Origin: Franzmannia pantelleriensis
GTDB taxonomy: Bacteria > Pseudomonadota > Gammaproteobacteria > Pseudomonadales > Halomonadaceae
Assembly (NCBI RefSeq): GCF_900102875.1
Contig: NZ_FNGH01000011.1
Location: 35,964 to 99,963, forward strand
Length of the DNA: 64,000 nt
Reading direction: 5' to 3'
A program made the translations under genes and the position numbers. Shown one piece after another: positions 8,774 through 18,124 of the stretch (the first letter of the stretch is position 1; each line of letters opens with the position of its first letter). Under the pieces are notes generated by a model. That model had not been told where the DNA came from and searched no databases. It worked only from the letters and a program-made list of their open reading frames with translations.

Positions 8774-10012
8774 TCACGCCTGAGGCTCGCCGCTGACGAT
8801 GCGGTCGCGGCCGGCATGCTTGGCGCGATACAGCCGCTGATCGGCCAGGGCCAGCAGCTGCTCACGGTCGAGGGTACCCTCGACCGGCATGGCGCTGGCG
8901 ATGCCGATGCTGGCGGTGACCCTCTCCGCTTCGGGATGCGGAAGCGCCAGGGCGTGAATCGCCTGGCGAATGCGCTCGGCGACCCGTTGCGCTGCCTCGA
9001 GGTCGGTATTGGCCAGCATGCACACGAACTCCTCACCGCCGTAGCGCGCCACCAGGTCTCCCGGCCGCGTGACTACCTCGGCCAGGGCGCTGGCCAGGGC
9101 GCGCAGGGTGTCATCACCCACGGCATGGCCGAATTGGTCATTGTAGGTTTTGAAGTGATCGACATCGAGGAAGATCACAGCCAGTGGCGTGCCCTCGATA
9201 CGGCTCTTTTCCCAGCTGGCGGCGTAGACGTCATCGAAGCAGCGCCGGTTGGCGATCCCGGTGAGCCCATCGCGGGTCGAGATCTGGTGCAGTTGGTCGC
9301 GCTGCTCGAGACCGCGCTGAAAGGCGTTCAGCAGCTCATCGAGACTCTCGACCAGCTCTCCGAGCTCATCGTTGTGATGATGGCCGAGCGCGGGTTTCGG
9401 CCAGTCGCCGGGGCGCCGCGGGTCGGTGGCGGCAATCGCCGTATGCACCTTGAGCAGCGGCCGGGTGATGAAGACATGGAACACCGCTACCACCAGGGCG
9501 GCGATAGCGAAGGCCTTGATCACGCTGAGCAGGAACACCACCCGGCTGCGTTCGACGAAGGCGCTGCCCAGGCTATCCATCGCCAGGCGCAATTCGATTT
9601 CTCCCACGTGGCTCGCCGGGCTGCCCTGGCCGAGGTCGTAGTCGAGGCTGGCGCGGTAGTGAAGGATGTCGCCGAACAGGCGCTCGATCAGCCAGCCGGT
9701 CTGGCTGTCGCGGTTCAGCTCACGGCTGGCCATGACCCGCTCGAAGTCGTCGCGGATCACCACCTGCTGGACATTGCCGGCGGCAAACAGGCCATCGATG
9801 ACCTGTGCGGCCAGGTCGGGATTGAGCTGGAACGCGGCTTCTGCGGCAGTGCCGTTGACCAGTTGAAGGCTGTATGCAGTCTGCTCGCGGACTTCGTCGC
9901 GCAGCGTGCGTACGTCCGAGGCCAGTTCCAGGGCGCCGGCAATGATGCTCAAGAAAATGGCGATCAGCAGGGTGAGACCGGCCTGCTTGGCGGTCAGACT
10001 GCGGCGCATCAC
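8774..10012 (-). CDS. Membrane diguanylate cyclase (periplasmic sensor, HAMP-like, GGDEF)
   Basis: 412 residues. TM1 spans about 10-30, a periplasmic domain about 31-155, and TM2 about 160-180. A HAMP-like linker follows (FITRPLLKVHTAIA), then a GGDEF domain with intact GGEEF (325-329) and the inhibitory RxxD (RPGD) five residues before it. It should make c-di-GMP at the inner membrane with product inhibition. Its start overlaps the upstream periplasmic binding-protein gene by 4 bp (ATGA), so the two are translationally coupled, and that protein is the obvious candidate partner for the periplasmic sensor. Catalytic activity is predicted from intact motifs. Confidence 0.92.
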   Translation of the reverse strand: MMRRSLTAKQAGLTLLIAIFLSIIAGALELASDVRTLRDEVREQTAYSLQLVNGTAAEAAFQLNPDLAAQVIDGLFAAGNVQQVVIRDDFERVMASRELNRDSQTGWLIERLFGDILHYRASLDYDLGQGSPASHVGEIELRLAMDSLGSAFVERSRVVFLLSVIKAFAIAALVVAVFHVFITRPLLKVHTAIAATDPRRPGDWPKPALGHHHNDELGELVESLDELLNAFQRGLEQRDQLHQISTRDGLTGIANRRCFDDVYAASWEKSRIEGTPLAVIFLDVDHFKTYNDQFGHAVGDDTLRALASALAEVVTRPGDLVARYGGEEFVCMLANTDLEAAQRVAERIRQAIHALALPHPEAERVTASIGIASAMPVEGTLDREQLLALADQRLYRAKHAGRDRIVSGEPQA

Positions 10013-11412
10013 GGTGCGACTCCCAGGGTATCGAGCACCTCGGCTTCGATGCGTGCATTGACCCCGGCACGGCGCTGATCGTCCAACGTGCGCTGCAGGT
10101 CGGAAAGGAAGGTGGCGGAGACAGACGGATGGCAGGCCAGATAGAGCTCGACGTCGTGGAAGTCGAACAGCTTGCGCAGTTCGACGTTGGCTTCGGCGGC
10201 AAGCACTCGGCCGGTGAGTTCGCCGGTGACCCAGACGTCGATTAGGCCCGCGGTGAGCCGCTGGATGTTGTCGCGCTCCTGGCTAGCCACGGTGATGGGG
10301 ATACCGCGGGCCTCGACGTGCTGACCCACCGCGTCTTCACGAAAGCTGCCGACGGTCAGGCCGGCGAGCTCATCGAGGCCGTCGGCCATCAGTGGACTGT
10401 CGATGGTCACGAAGGCCGCCCAGCGATTGCTGGCCAGCGGGCCGACCCAGTTGAACTGCGCTTCGCGAGCGGGTGTGCGGCTGGTCGAGTAGGCACAGTG
10501 GTTGTCGCGCAGGCGCGCTTCGGTGATGGCGCGTGCCCAGGGCATTAGCCGGAAGCTGGCGCTGTGGCTGGTGTCGGCCAGGGCACGCTGCAGGATCCGT
10601 GTTGCCAGACCGTCGATCTGGCGGTCGCCATCCAGGTAGTTGAACGGCGGGTACTCCTCGGTGGTGAAGGTCACCTCGCTGCCGGTGAGCCGTGCCAGCT
10701 GGCCTTGCCGCTCGAGGGCGTCGAGCGCCGTTTGCATGGCTTCGACCAGGGCCGAGTCGGTGTCGCGGTGCACGGCGAAGTAGAGATCGGACTCGCTGAG
10801 GGTATACACCGGCTCGAAGTAGCGGGTGTCGATGTCGTGCTGTTCCATCAGCCAGAAGGCCACGTTCTGGCTGTAGGCCCACAGGTCGACGCGGCCGTGC
10901 TCGAGCATCTTCAGCGCGCTAAGATTGGAAATCGCCGGGCGCAGCTGGTCGTCGCTCACGCCACCTTCGATCAGGCGCTGGGCGCCGATGTCCTCGCGAA
11001 TCACCGCGATACGGTAGTCCTGGGCGGCCAGGGCGTCGAGGTCGTCGAGGCGAATGCCGCTGTCGCGCCGTGCCAGCAGGGTGACGCTGTCGCGGGCGAT
11101 CGGGCCGACCCATTGGAACAGCGCCTCGCGCTGTTCGGTGCGGGTCGTAGAAAACAGCACCGTATCCGGTTCGGTGAGAGCGATATCGTAGCCGCGTGCC
11201 CAGGGGAAGTAGCGCACGGCGTCGCGGTCGAGTGGGGTGTCGGTGGCCTCGAACAGGGCCTCGAGTACCTCGATGGCGATCCCCTCCAGGCGACCGTCAT
11301 GGCGATAGTTGTAGGGCGGATACTCTTCGGTAATGAAGGTCAGCCGCTCCAGGGCGAGAGCCGAAGTGAGCGGCAGTATCAGGCACAGTGCCAGTATCAG
11401 CCTTGCTATCAT
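10009..11412 (-). CDS. Tandem-domain periplasmic binding protein (two SBP_bac_3 domains)
   Basis: 467 residues from ATG 11412, which begins a signal peptide (MIARLILALCLILPLTSALA). The mature protein is two homologous halves of about 220 residues. Each opens with the same motif (LTFITEEYPPYNY and VTFTTEEYPPFNY) and continues with PWARGYDIA or PWARAITEA and FQWVGPIA or FNWVGPLA. This resembles polar amino-acid receptor domains, but no ABC permease or ATPase is adjacent. The last 4 bp overlap the diguanylate cyclase start. A receptor role controlling c-di-GMP synthesis fits better than transport; this is inference from context. Confidence 0.85.
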   Translation of the reverse strand: MIARLILALCLILPLTSALALERLTFITEEYPPYNYRHDGRLEGIAIEVLEALFEATDTPLDRDAVRYFPWARGYDIALTEPDTVLFSTTRTEQREALFQWVGPIARDSVTLLARRDSGIRLDDLDALAAQDYRIAVIREDIGAQRLIEGGVSDDQLRPAISNLSALKMLEHGRVDLWAYSQNVAFWLMEQHDIDTRYFEPVYTLSESDLYFAVHRDTDSALVEAMQTALDALERQGQLARLTGSEVTFTTEEYPPFNYLDGDRQIDGLATRILQRALADTSHSASFRLMPWARAITEARLRDNHCAYSTSRTPAREAQFNWVGPLASNRWAAFVTIDSPLMADGLDELAGLTVGSFREDAVGQHVEARGIPITVASQERDNIQRLTAGLIDVWVTGELTGRVLAAEANVELRKLFDFHDVELYLACHPSVSATFLSDLQRTLDDQRRAGVNARIEAEVLDTLGVAP

Positions 11413-11653
11413 GGGCGCGGTGTTCCCTGTCCGAGACGCATCCTGAAAGATGATGGCGGTCGCCATGTTCAGTCGGGCCGTCAAGCAAGGCCGACCACTT
11501 ATAAAGAATATCGGCAGCTAGGCTCCAAGCTAGAGGAAAACCGGCAGCATGTCACTCGATCGGTCGTATCGCTGCATCGGTCTTAGCGCTGCGTAGTGGC
11601 GAGCGCCACTCTGCTGGTAGTCTTGTCGAGCCACGCTCACAAAGGAATGCCCC

Positions 11654-13006
11654 ATGAGCCATACCGGCGTCGTGCCCCGCAGCCGGGCTTCGCGCAAGGA
11701 GATACTGGGCTGGGCGATGTTCGACTTCGCCAACCAGGCCTACACCCTGCTGATCATCACCGTGGTGTTCGGCGAACTGTTCACCACGGTGATCGTCGGT
11801 GACCGCGGCGACGATTATCGCCTGGCCAACCTGCTGTGGAGCCTGGCGCTGGCGCTCAGCTACCTGATGGTGGTGGTCAGCGGTCCGCTATGTGGGGCGG
11901 TGATGGACTACTCGGCGAGCAAGAAGCGCTTTCTGTTCATCAGCTATCTGGCCACCATCGCCACTACCGCGATGCTCTATTTCGTGGCGCCGGGCTATGT
12001 GCTGCTGGGCTTCATCCTGATCACTCTGTCCAACTATGCCTACTCGATGGGCGAGTCGTTCATCGCCGCTTTCCTGCCTGATCTGGGGCCTCCTCGAGAT
12101 CTGGGCAAGATCTCCGGCTTCGGCTGGGCGCTGGGCTATGTCGGTGGCCTGTTCGCCGCCGGCTTCACGCTGGTGGTGCTCGGCGAAGCCAGCGCCGAGA
12201 ACTTCGAGCGCATTCGCTGGGTCGGCCCCTTCGCCGCGGGCTTCTTCCTGGTGACCGCCATCCCCACCTTCCTGTGGCTCAGGGAGCGCGGCACGCCCCA
12301 GGCGCTGCCCGCCGGCATGAGCTACTATCGCATCGCCCGTCAGCGGGTCACCCAGACCCTTCAGGATCTGCGCCGCTTCCGCGATCTGGGGGTGTTCCTG
12401 GTGTCGCTGCTGTTCTCCATGGCCGGGGTCTACATCATCATCGCCTTCGCCTTCATCTACGGTGCTCAGGTGATCGGCTGGGACGAGTCGATCCGCAATA
12501 TCATGTTCATCATCGTGCAGATCACTGCCGCCGCCGGTGCGCTGGGCTTCGGTATGATCCAGGATCGCATTGGCGCCAAGGTCACCTATATCGGCACGCT
12601 GCTGCTGTGGGTGGCGGCGATCTTGGCGATCTGGGCGACCCCGGAGCTGACGGCCTGGCTCAACGCTCAGCTGGGGCTCGACTGGGAGGCGCAGCATCTG
12701 TTTCTGGTGGTCGGTTGCCTGGCGGGGCTTAGCCTGGGCTCCAGCCAGTCCGCCAGCCGCGCCCTGGTGGGGCTGTTTTCGCCGCTGGAGAAATCGGCGG
12801 AGTTCTTCGGCTTCTGGGGCTTGGCCAACAAGCTGGCCGGGGTGTTCGGCATCATCTGCCTGGGGCTGCTGCAGTCGGTGGTCGGCCTGCAGGCCTCGAT
12901 CCTGCTCTGCGCGGGGCTGTTCATCGTCGCCATCCTGATCTGCCTGGCGGTCAATCAGGGCCGTGGGCAGCGGGTGGCCGAACAGTGGCAGGCCCCGGGT
13001 CGATGA
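11654..13006 (+). CDS. MFS transporter, UMF1 family
   Basis: 450 residues, about 12 hydrophobic segments. The N-terminal EILGWAMFDFANQAYTLLIIT signature is characteristic of the UMF1 (Atg22/YxiO-like) branch, together with GFGWALGYVGGLFAAGF and the late LGSSQSASRALVGLFSP. Members are thought to export small metabolites such as amino acids; substrate unknown here. AAAGGA precedes ATG 11654. The stop overlaps the start of the TauE/SafE permease by 4 bp (ATGA), so the two permeases form one transcript. Confidence 0.9.
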   Translation: MSHTGVVPRSRASRKEILGWAMFDFANQAYTLLIITVVFGELFTTVIVGDRGDDYRLANLLWSLALALSYLMVVVSGPLCGAVMDYSASKKRFLFISYLATIATTAMLYFVAPGYVLLGFILITLSNYAYSMGESFIAAFLPDLGPPRDLGKISGFGWALGYVGGLFAAGFTLVVLGEASAENFERIRWVGPFAAGFFLVTAIPTFLWLRERGTPQALPAGMSYYRIARQRVTQTLQDLRRFRDLGVFLVSLLFSMAGVYIIIAFAFIYGAQVIGWDESIRNIMFIIVQITAAAGALGFGMIQDRIGAKVTYIGTLLLWVAAILAIWATPELTAWLNAQLGLDWEAQHLFLVVGCLAGLSLGSSQSASRALVGLFSPLEKSAEFFGFWGLANKLAGVFGIICLGLLQSVVGLQASILLCAGLFIVAILICLAVNQGRGQRVAEQWQAPGR

Positions 13007-13734
13007 GCGAGCCGCTGACGCTGCTGGTCATCGCCCTGACCTTTCTGCTGGGCGGTGCGGTCAAGGGAGTGATCGGCATGGGCATGCCGACCATCGCCTT
13101 GGCGTTGCTCACCGCTAGCGTCGGCCTGCCGGCGGCGGTGGCGCTGATGCTGGTGCCGACCTTCGTCACCAACGTCTGGCAGGCGCTGGTCGGCGGGCAG
13201 CTGCGGGTAATCGTGGCCCGGCTATGGCCGTTCTTGATCGCGGCACTGGTGGCGATCTGGCCCGGTGTCAGCCTGCTGGCGCGGCTCGACCCGAGCTGGT
13301 TGGCGGCCCTGCTGGGGAGCTTGATCGTGACCTATGCGCTACTCAACCTGTGGCACCGCCACGGCTGGCAGGTGCGGCGTGAACGCCGTGCGGGGGTCGC
13401 CTGCGGTGTGCTCAACGGCCTGTTGACCGGCATGACCGGCTCCTCGGTGTTCCCCGGGGTGCCTTACCTGCAGGCGCTGGGCCTGCCCCGGGATGTCTTG
13501 ATCCAGTCCATGGGCGTCCTGTTTACCCTCTCGACCTTGGTGCTGGCGATCTCGATGGGGGGCCAGCAGCTGCTCGATGGCGAGCTGCTCGGGCTCTCGG
13601 CCATGGCCGTGCTGCCGGCACTGCTGGGCATGCGCCTCGGGCGCCGGCTGCGGCCGCGGCTCTCCGAGCAGGCCTTTCGGCGCTGCTTCTTCATCGGGCT
13701 GTTGCTGTTAGGCGGCTATTTGATATTTGGCTAA
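13003..13734 (+). CDS. TauE/SafE family permease
   Basis: 243 residues from ATG 13003, which overlaps the stop of the MFS gene as ATGA. There are seven to eight hydrophobic helices. The two internally related halves of the family are visible, with GGAVKGVIGMGMPTIALAL in the first and GVLNGLLTGMTGSSVFPGVPY in the second. TauE/SafE proteins export sulfite, sulfoacetate or other small organosulfur or carboxylate anions. Pairing with the UMF1 exporter suggests shared efflux, but the substrate is not determined. Confidence 0.88.
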   Translation: MSEPLTLLVIALTFLLGGAVKGVIGMGMPTIALALLTASVGLPAAVALMLVPTFVTNVWQALVGGQLRVIVARLWPFLIAALVAIWPGVSLLARLDPSWLAALLGSLIVTYALLNLWHRHGWQVRRERRAGVACGVLNGLLTGMTGSSVFPGVPYLQALGLPRDVLIQSMGVLFTLSTLVLAISMGGQQLLDGELLGLSAMAVLPALLGMRLGRRLRPRLSEQAFRRCFFIGLLLLGGYLIFG

Positions 13735-13749
13735 AGAAGGCGTGAAAAG

Positions 13750-13798
13750 GGCCGATAACCGTTACAAGCGACTTCACGACTGAAGTTCGTGATCGGCC
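13750..13798. other. Nested inverted repeats downstream of tauE
   Basis: Outer arms GGCCGAT (13750-13756) and ATCGGCC (13792-13798) enclose a perfect inner ACTTCA-CGAC-TGAAGT hairpin (13771-13786). No T tract follows. It could be a weak terminator for the permease pair or a leader structure for the EAL gene. Confidence 0.4.
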
Positions 13799-13875
13799 AG
13801 CCGCGAGGGATTGCCCGTCTCCATTTAGGCGGAACAGCAGGTCACTAGCATTCCGTTTGCTGTGGAGGTCCCACT

Positions 13876-15732
13876 TTGACGCGCTCCCCACCCCCTTCTT
13901 CCCTTTCCATGGATGCCCCGGGCCTGACGCCTGATGCATCGGTGCCTTGGCAGGATCAATCACTCTTCGAGCTCATCGATACCGGGTCAGAAAGACGTTT
14001 CGACCGTTTGACGGGCCTGGTCGCCGATATTCTTGGCACTCCCATTTGTCTGGTCACGCTATTCGATGCCCAGCGCGCCTGGATCAAGTCCGCGATTGGC
14101 ATCCAGCCTGACTGCGAGCGCCCTTACGGGGCCTGGTTCTGCCAGCCCACGCTGCAGAACGGCTTTCATGAAGTCAGCAAACAGGGCAATGAGGCCTTCT
14201 TCGAGAAGGTGTCGAAAATGCTCTGTCACGACGGGCTAGGCTTTTATGCAGGCCACGCATTACGAGATTCGCAAGGACAGGCGGTGGGAACATTGTGTGT
14301 CCTCGATCAGCGGCAGCGACAGTTGGATGATCAAGAGAGACAGCGATTTGCACAGTTGGCAGAGCTGGTCGAGCACGAAATCCTGTTTACTGACCGCTTG
14401 AAACTCACTCAGGCCGATCTAGTCGAGCAGGCCTTGTTTGACCCAGCAACGTCACTACCGCGTCAGCTGGTCGGACACGATTGCCTACTCTCGGTAATTG
14501 AATCTGCTGATCAGCGTCACGCCAAGGTCGGGCTAGCGGTCGTGCATTTTATTCAGTATGACGAAATGGCAAATGCCTATGGAGAAAAAGCGCGCGATGA
14601 GGCAATGAACCTGTTCAGCGAGAGGTTGAAAGCCATCAGCGGACAGCATGGCATGGTATCGCGCCCCCTACCTGATCGGCTGCTGATAGCAAGAGGCGAT
14701 ATTTCTTCGATATCGACGGCTCATCAATGGGCTGAGCGCATCTACCATGAAGCAATTCGTCCTTACGACATTGCTAACGGCAAGCGTAGTGCCCAGGTGG
14801 CGGTTGGCGCCTGTCTATATCCTGATCAAGCCGCAGGGGCCGAGGAGTTGTCGCGTCGTGCCAATATTGCCAAGCCGAGTCAAGGCGGGTTCAGCTTCTA
14901 TGATGATGGCGATGAATCGCGTGTGCTGCGTCGTGATCAGATGACCCGGGCTTTCATCGAGTCACTGGCCAAGAGTCGATTGAGTCTGGTTTTTCAACCC
15001 ATTGTCAGCTATAGCACAGGGCGTGTGGTCGCCTGTGAGGCCTTGGCGCGCTGGGAGGATTCGACCCTTGGGACGGTGAGTCCCGGCGAGTTCATCCCGA
15101 TTGTCGAAGATAATCCCATGCTATGCGAAGAGTTTACGCGCTGGGTTTTGTTGCGTGCCTGCCAAGCGGCTCGCGTGTGGAACGATGCGCTGGAAGAGCC
15201 AGTAAAGGTCAATGTCAATATCTCCGCCACAGAGCTCTATCGCGAGGGGTTGATCGGCGATATAGATGCTGCCTTGTCATCAGCGGGTCTGGCGCCTGAG
15301 CTGCTGGTCATCGAGGTGACCGAACAAGCCCTGATCCAACGTATTGACCGTGCGGTCCAGGCGCTTGAAATGCTGAAGTCACGCGGCATCAGGACGGCAT
15401 TGGACGACTTCGGTACGGGCTACTCCTCGCTTAGCTACCTGCGTCAACTGCCACTGGATACGCTCAAGATTGACCGTAGCTTTATCATCGACCTGGCAAC
15501 AGACTGCACCGCCCGCGAAGTGACGCGAGGTATTGTCAATATTGGCGGTGCGCTGAAGATCAATGTCGTGGCGGAGGGCGTCGAAACGGAGGCTCAACAG
15601 GCGGTACTGGGTGATATTGGGATTGAGCAGGTACAAGGATATCTCTGGCATCGTCCAATGGCCTGCGAGGCACTGGGTGAGATACTCATGCGAGCCAATG
15701 CCTGCCGTGATGTGATCAGCCCGGGCGGCTGA
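13876..15732 (+). CDS. GAF / degenerate GGDEF / EAL c-di-GMP protein
   Basis: 618 residues. GGAGG at 13864-13868 with 7-base spacing supports a TTG start at 13876; ATG 13909 is the alternative. GAF domain about 25-175. A GGDEF-fold region about 190-350 has no GGDEF signature (SRPLPDRLLIARGD instead), so it is catalytically dead. The EAL domain, about 365-610, has intact ACEALARW (E388-L390), NVNISATEL, DDFGTGYSSLSYL (D510/D511) and VAEGVET. Predicted soluble c-di-GMP phosphodiesterase regulated by its GAF and pseudo-GGDEF domains. Its base composition is lower in GC than its neighbours (30 of 60 bases G or C at 14521-14580), hinting at later acquisition. It overlaps the convergent flavin reductase by 17 bp. 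Confidence 0.9.
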   Translation: MTRSPPPSSLSMDAPGLTPDASVPWQDQSLFELIDTGSERRFDRLTGLVADILGTPICLVTLFDAQRAWIKSAIGIQPDCERPYGAWFCQPTLQNGFHEVSKQGNEAFFEKVSKMLCHDGLGFYAGHALRDSQGQAVGTLCVLDQRQRQLDDQERQRFAQLAELVEHEILFTDRLKLTQADLVEQALFDPATSLPRQLVGHDCLLSVIESADQRHAKVGLAVVHFIQYDEMANAYGEKARDEAMNLFSERLKAISGQHGMVSRPLPDRLLIARGDISSISTAHQWAERIYHEAIRPYDIANGKRSAQVAVGACLYPDQAAGAEELSRRANIAKPSQGGFSFYDDGDESRVLRRDQMTRAFIESLAKSRLSLVFQPIVSYSTGRVVACEALARWEDSTLGTVSPGEFIPIVEDNPMLCEEFTRWVLLRACQAARVWNDALEEPVKVNVNISATELYREGLIGDIDAALSSAGLAPELLVIEVTEQALIQRIDRAVQALEMLKSRGIRTALDDFGTGYSSLSYLRQLPLDTLKIDRSFIIDLATDCTAREVTRGIVNIGGALKINVVAEGVETEAQQAVLGDIGIEQVQGYLWHRPMACEALGEILMRANACRDVISPGG

Positions 15733-16330
15733 GGGCAAAGCGATCGCTGGCGCGCAGGTAGTCGCTGCCCGCCAGGCGACCGATTGGCTTGAGCGTCTCC
15801 AGGTCGACGTGACGGCCGTTCCATACTGTCGGGTCGGCGTGGATTGCCACTACCTCGGCGATCACCAGGTTGCCGGCCATGGGGCCTTCGCCGAAGCGCA
15901 TGATGTCGCGTACCCGGCAGCCGAAGGCCACCGGCGCTTCAGCGATCCGCGGCACCTGCAAGGGCGGCATGGCGAGCTTTGCCAGCCCGGCATGCGCGAA
16001 TTCGTCCTGATCCGGGGCCAGGCTGGCACTGGTGGCGTTGAGCGCCTCGGCCAGTGCCTCGCCGCCGATATGGATCACGCACTCGGGCACGGCATCGAGG
16101 TTGTTCAGGGTGTCCTTGGCCTCGGCCTGGCCGTTGAGTAGCGGCGAGAATACCAGCACCGGCGGCGCCACGCTGGCCACGTTGAAGAACGAGAAGGGCG
16201 CCAGGTTGGCGGTCCCGGCGGCGTCCACGCTGGCGACCCAAGCGATCGGTCGCGGCGCGATGCTGCCGGTGAAGAGTCGATAGAGGCGGCCAGCGTCCCA
16301 TGCGTCGGTGGGCAGGGCAGTATCGGTCAT
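15716..16330 (-). CDS. Flavin reductase-like, FMN-binding split-barrel protein
   Basis: 204 residues; GGAG lies 9 bases before ATG 16330. The RLYRLFTGSIAPRPIAWVAS start, NLAPFSFFNVAS and the later EAPVAFGCRV...GNLVIAEV pattern match the DUF447/flavoredoxin-like flavin reductase family, which binds FMN and reduces flavin or transfers electrons with NAD(P)H. It stands alone and is convergent with the EAL gene, overlapping its end by 17 bp. Partner oxygenase not identifiable. Confidence 0.88.
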   Translation of the reverse strand: MTDTALPTDAWDAGRLYRLFTGSIAPRPIAWVASVDAAGTANLAPFSFFNVASVAPPVLVFSPLLNGQAEAKDTLNNLDAVPECVIHIGGEALAEALNATSASLAPDQDEFAHAGLAKLAMPPLQVPRIAEAPVAFGCRVRDIMRFGEGPMAGNLVIAEVVAIHADPTVWNGRHVDLETLKPIGRLAGSDYLRASDRFALSRPG

Positions 16331-16505
16331 TGGGCGTGTCTCCAGGCGATGGCGAGCGGTAGGTCATGTATCCCACCATTGAATCGATGCGCGGTAAAGT
16401 GGCCAGATGCCGCGTGTGCGCCGAGGTGTTGGTAGGCTGGAGGGAACCGATCGCCGTTTGCGGCGACTATGTATGGGTGAGGCGGCTGCCGGTGGAGGTG
16501 AGTCA

Positions 16506-17027
16506 ATGGACGATCAGGACAGAGGCGTGCGGCGCACCGGGCTCGGCATGATGCTGCTGTTCTGGCTGCTGGTGCTGGCCATGGGCAGCTGGTGGTTCCA
16601 GGGCGTGCTCGATGAGCGGCGTAACCCTAACGCCGGCCTGGTGCACATGACCGAGGGCGACGAACCGGTGACCCTGACCCGCAACGCCTCGGGGCACTTC
16701 GTCGCCACCGGGCGCATCAACGGCGAACCGGTGGAGTTTTTGCTCGATACCGGGGCGACCTACATCGCAGTGTCCAATGACCTGGCCGAGCAGCTGGCTC
16801 TCGAGGCGGGTCGCACCGCCAGCTTCCAGACCGCCAACGGCCGCGTCGACGGCTTTATCACCGAGCTTGACCGCGTCAGCCTTGGCGGCCTCACCGCGCG
16901 CCAGGTGCGCGGCTCGATCAATCCGGGCATGGAAGGCGACAGGGCGCTGCTGGGCATGAGCTTTCTCAACCGCTTCGATATTCGGATCAGTGGTGATCAG
17001 ATGGTGCTCAGTCGTCCCGAGCCCTGA
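16506..17027 (+). CDS. Membrane-anchored retropepsin-like aspartic protease (TIGR02281 type)
   Basis: 173 residues from ATG 16506, with GGAGG 7 bases upstream. A single N-terminal membrane anchor (about 14-36, LGMMLLFWLLVLAMGSWWFQ) precedes a small clan AA protease domain. Its catalytic motif is FLLDTGATYIAVS, and a second family motif is LLGMSFLNRFDI near the end. The protease faces the periplasm by the positive-inside rule. Substrates are unknown. It is followed 29 bp later by the YihY/BrkB gene. Confidence 0.85.
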   Translation: MDDQDRGVRRTGLGMMLLFWLLVLAMGSWWFQGVLDERRNPNAGLVHMTEGDEPVTLTRNASGHFVATGRINGEPVEFLLDTGATYIAVSNDLAEQLALEAGRTASFQTANGRVDGFITELDRVSLGGLTARQVRGSINPGMEGDRALLGMSFLNRFDIRISGDQMVLSRPEP

Positions 17028-17056
17028 TTGTGTTTGCCAAGTTTAAGGAGCCGCAC

Positions 17057-18034
17057 GTGACCGAGGACGGGTCGAACACCCCCCGTGGCCGTCGCGCCGA
17101 GCAGCCGGGCCAGATTGGGGGCCTCGGCTGGCTGGATATTGTCTGGCGGGTCAGGCGCGAGATGAGCGATGACAACATCACCATGCTCGCTGCCGGGGTG
17201 GCCTTTTACGCCTTGCTGGCGGTATTTCCAGCGCTGGCGGCCATCATCTCGATCTGGGCGCTGGTGCTGGACCCCCACGATATGGCGCGCCAGATCACTG
17301 AGCTGAGCCGTTTCATTCCTCCTGGCGCGGCGGCGATCATCGAATACCAGGCCAACGAGATCAGCGAGAACACCGACGCCGGGCTCAGTGTGGCGGCGTT
17401 GGTCAGTCTGGTGATAGCACTTTTTGTCGCCTCCAAGGGCGTACGCGGGCTGATCCTGGGGCTGAACATCGTCTACGGCGAGCATGAGCAGCGTCGCTTC
17501 GCCCACAAGGCTACGGTGGTCTCGGCGTTGACCGTGGGGCTGATCGTGCTGACCCTGGTGACCATCGTGTTTATCGCCGGACTGCCGCTGGTGATCGGCA
17601 TGCTGGGCCTCGACAGTACCCTGGTGACGCTGATCAGCCTGCTGCGCTGGCCGCTGCTGGTACTGATCATGATGCTGGTGATCGCGGTGCTGTATCGGTT
17701 TGCGCCTTACCGGCGCGCGCCACGTTGGGAGTGGCTCAGCGTTGGCACGGTGACGGCGACCCTGCTGTGGCTGCTGGGTTCACTGGGGCTGTCGCTATAC
17801 GCTCGCCACTTCGCCAGCTTCAGCGAGCTATACGGCTCGCTGGGGGCGGTGGTGGTACTCCTGCTGTGGTTCTGGCTGTCGGCCTTCATGGTCCTGGTTG
17901 GTGCCGAACTCAACGGCGAAATGGAGCGTCAGACCCGCCGCGATACCACTATCGGCGAGCCGCGGCCGATGGGCGAGCGCGGCGCTCGCGTGGCGGATAC
18001 CCTGGGCAAGGCGCAGCCCTGGCGCAAGCGCTGA
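17057..18034 (+). CDS. YihY/virulence factor BrkB family membrane protein
   Basis: 325 residues from a GTG at 17057, chosen because AAGGAG (17045-17050) is 6 bases upstream; the earlier in-frame GTG 17030 lacks such a site. Six hydrophobic segments and the family motifs NITMLAAGVAFYALLAVFPALAA, LFVASKGVRGLILGLNIVYGE, YRFAPYRRAPRWEWLSVGT and YGSLGAVVVLLLWFWLSAF are present. It is an inner-membrane protein of unknown molecular function, once misnamed RNase BN. Probably co-transcribed with the upstream protease. Confidence 0.9.
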   Translation: MTEDGSNTPRGRRAEQPGQIGGLGWLDIVWRVRREMSDDNITMLAAGVAFYALLAVFPALAAIISIWALVLDPHDMARQITELSRFIPPGAAAIIEYQANEISENTDAGLSVAALVSLVIALFVASKGVRGLILGLNIVYGEHEQRRFAHKATVVSALTVGLIVLTLVTIVFIAGLPLVIGMLGLDSTLVTLISLLRWPLLVLIMMLVIAVLYRFAPYRRAPRWEWLSVGTVTATLLWLLGSLGLSLYARHFASFSELYGSLGAVVVLLLWFWLSAFMVLVGAELNGEMERQTRRDTTIGEPRPMGERGARVADTLGKAQPWRKR

Positions 18035-18124
18035 GACGGTCATACGGAAGGCCCTTCAGCGCAGCGTCGCGAGCGGGTGAGGTCGATCTGGTCGCCGGCG
18101 TAGGGTGCCTGCTATCATGGATAA

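Noticed and set aside
14640..14720. GGDEF activity for the GAF/EAL protein
   Set aside because: The GGDEF signature is absent at the expected place; treated as a degenerate domain.
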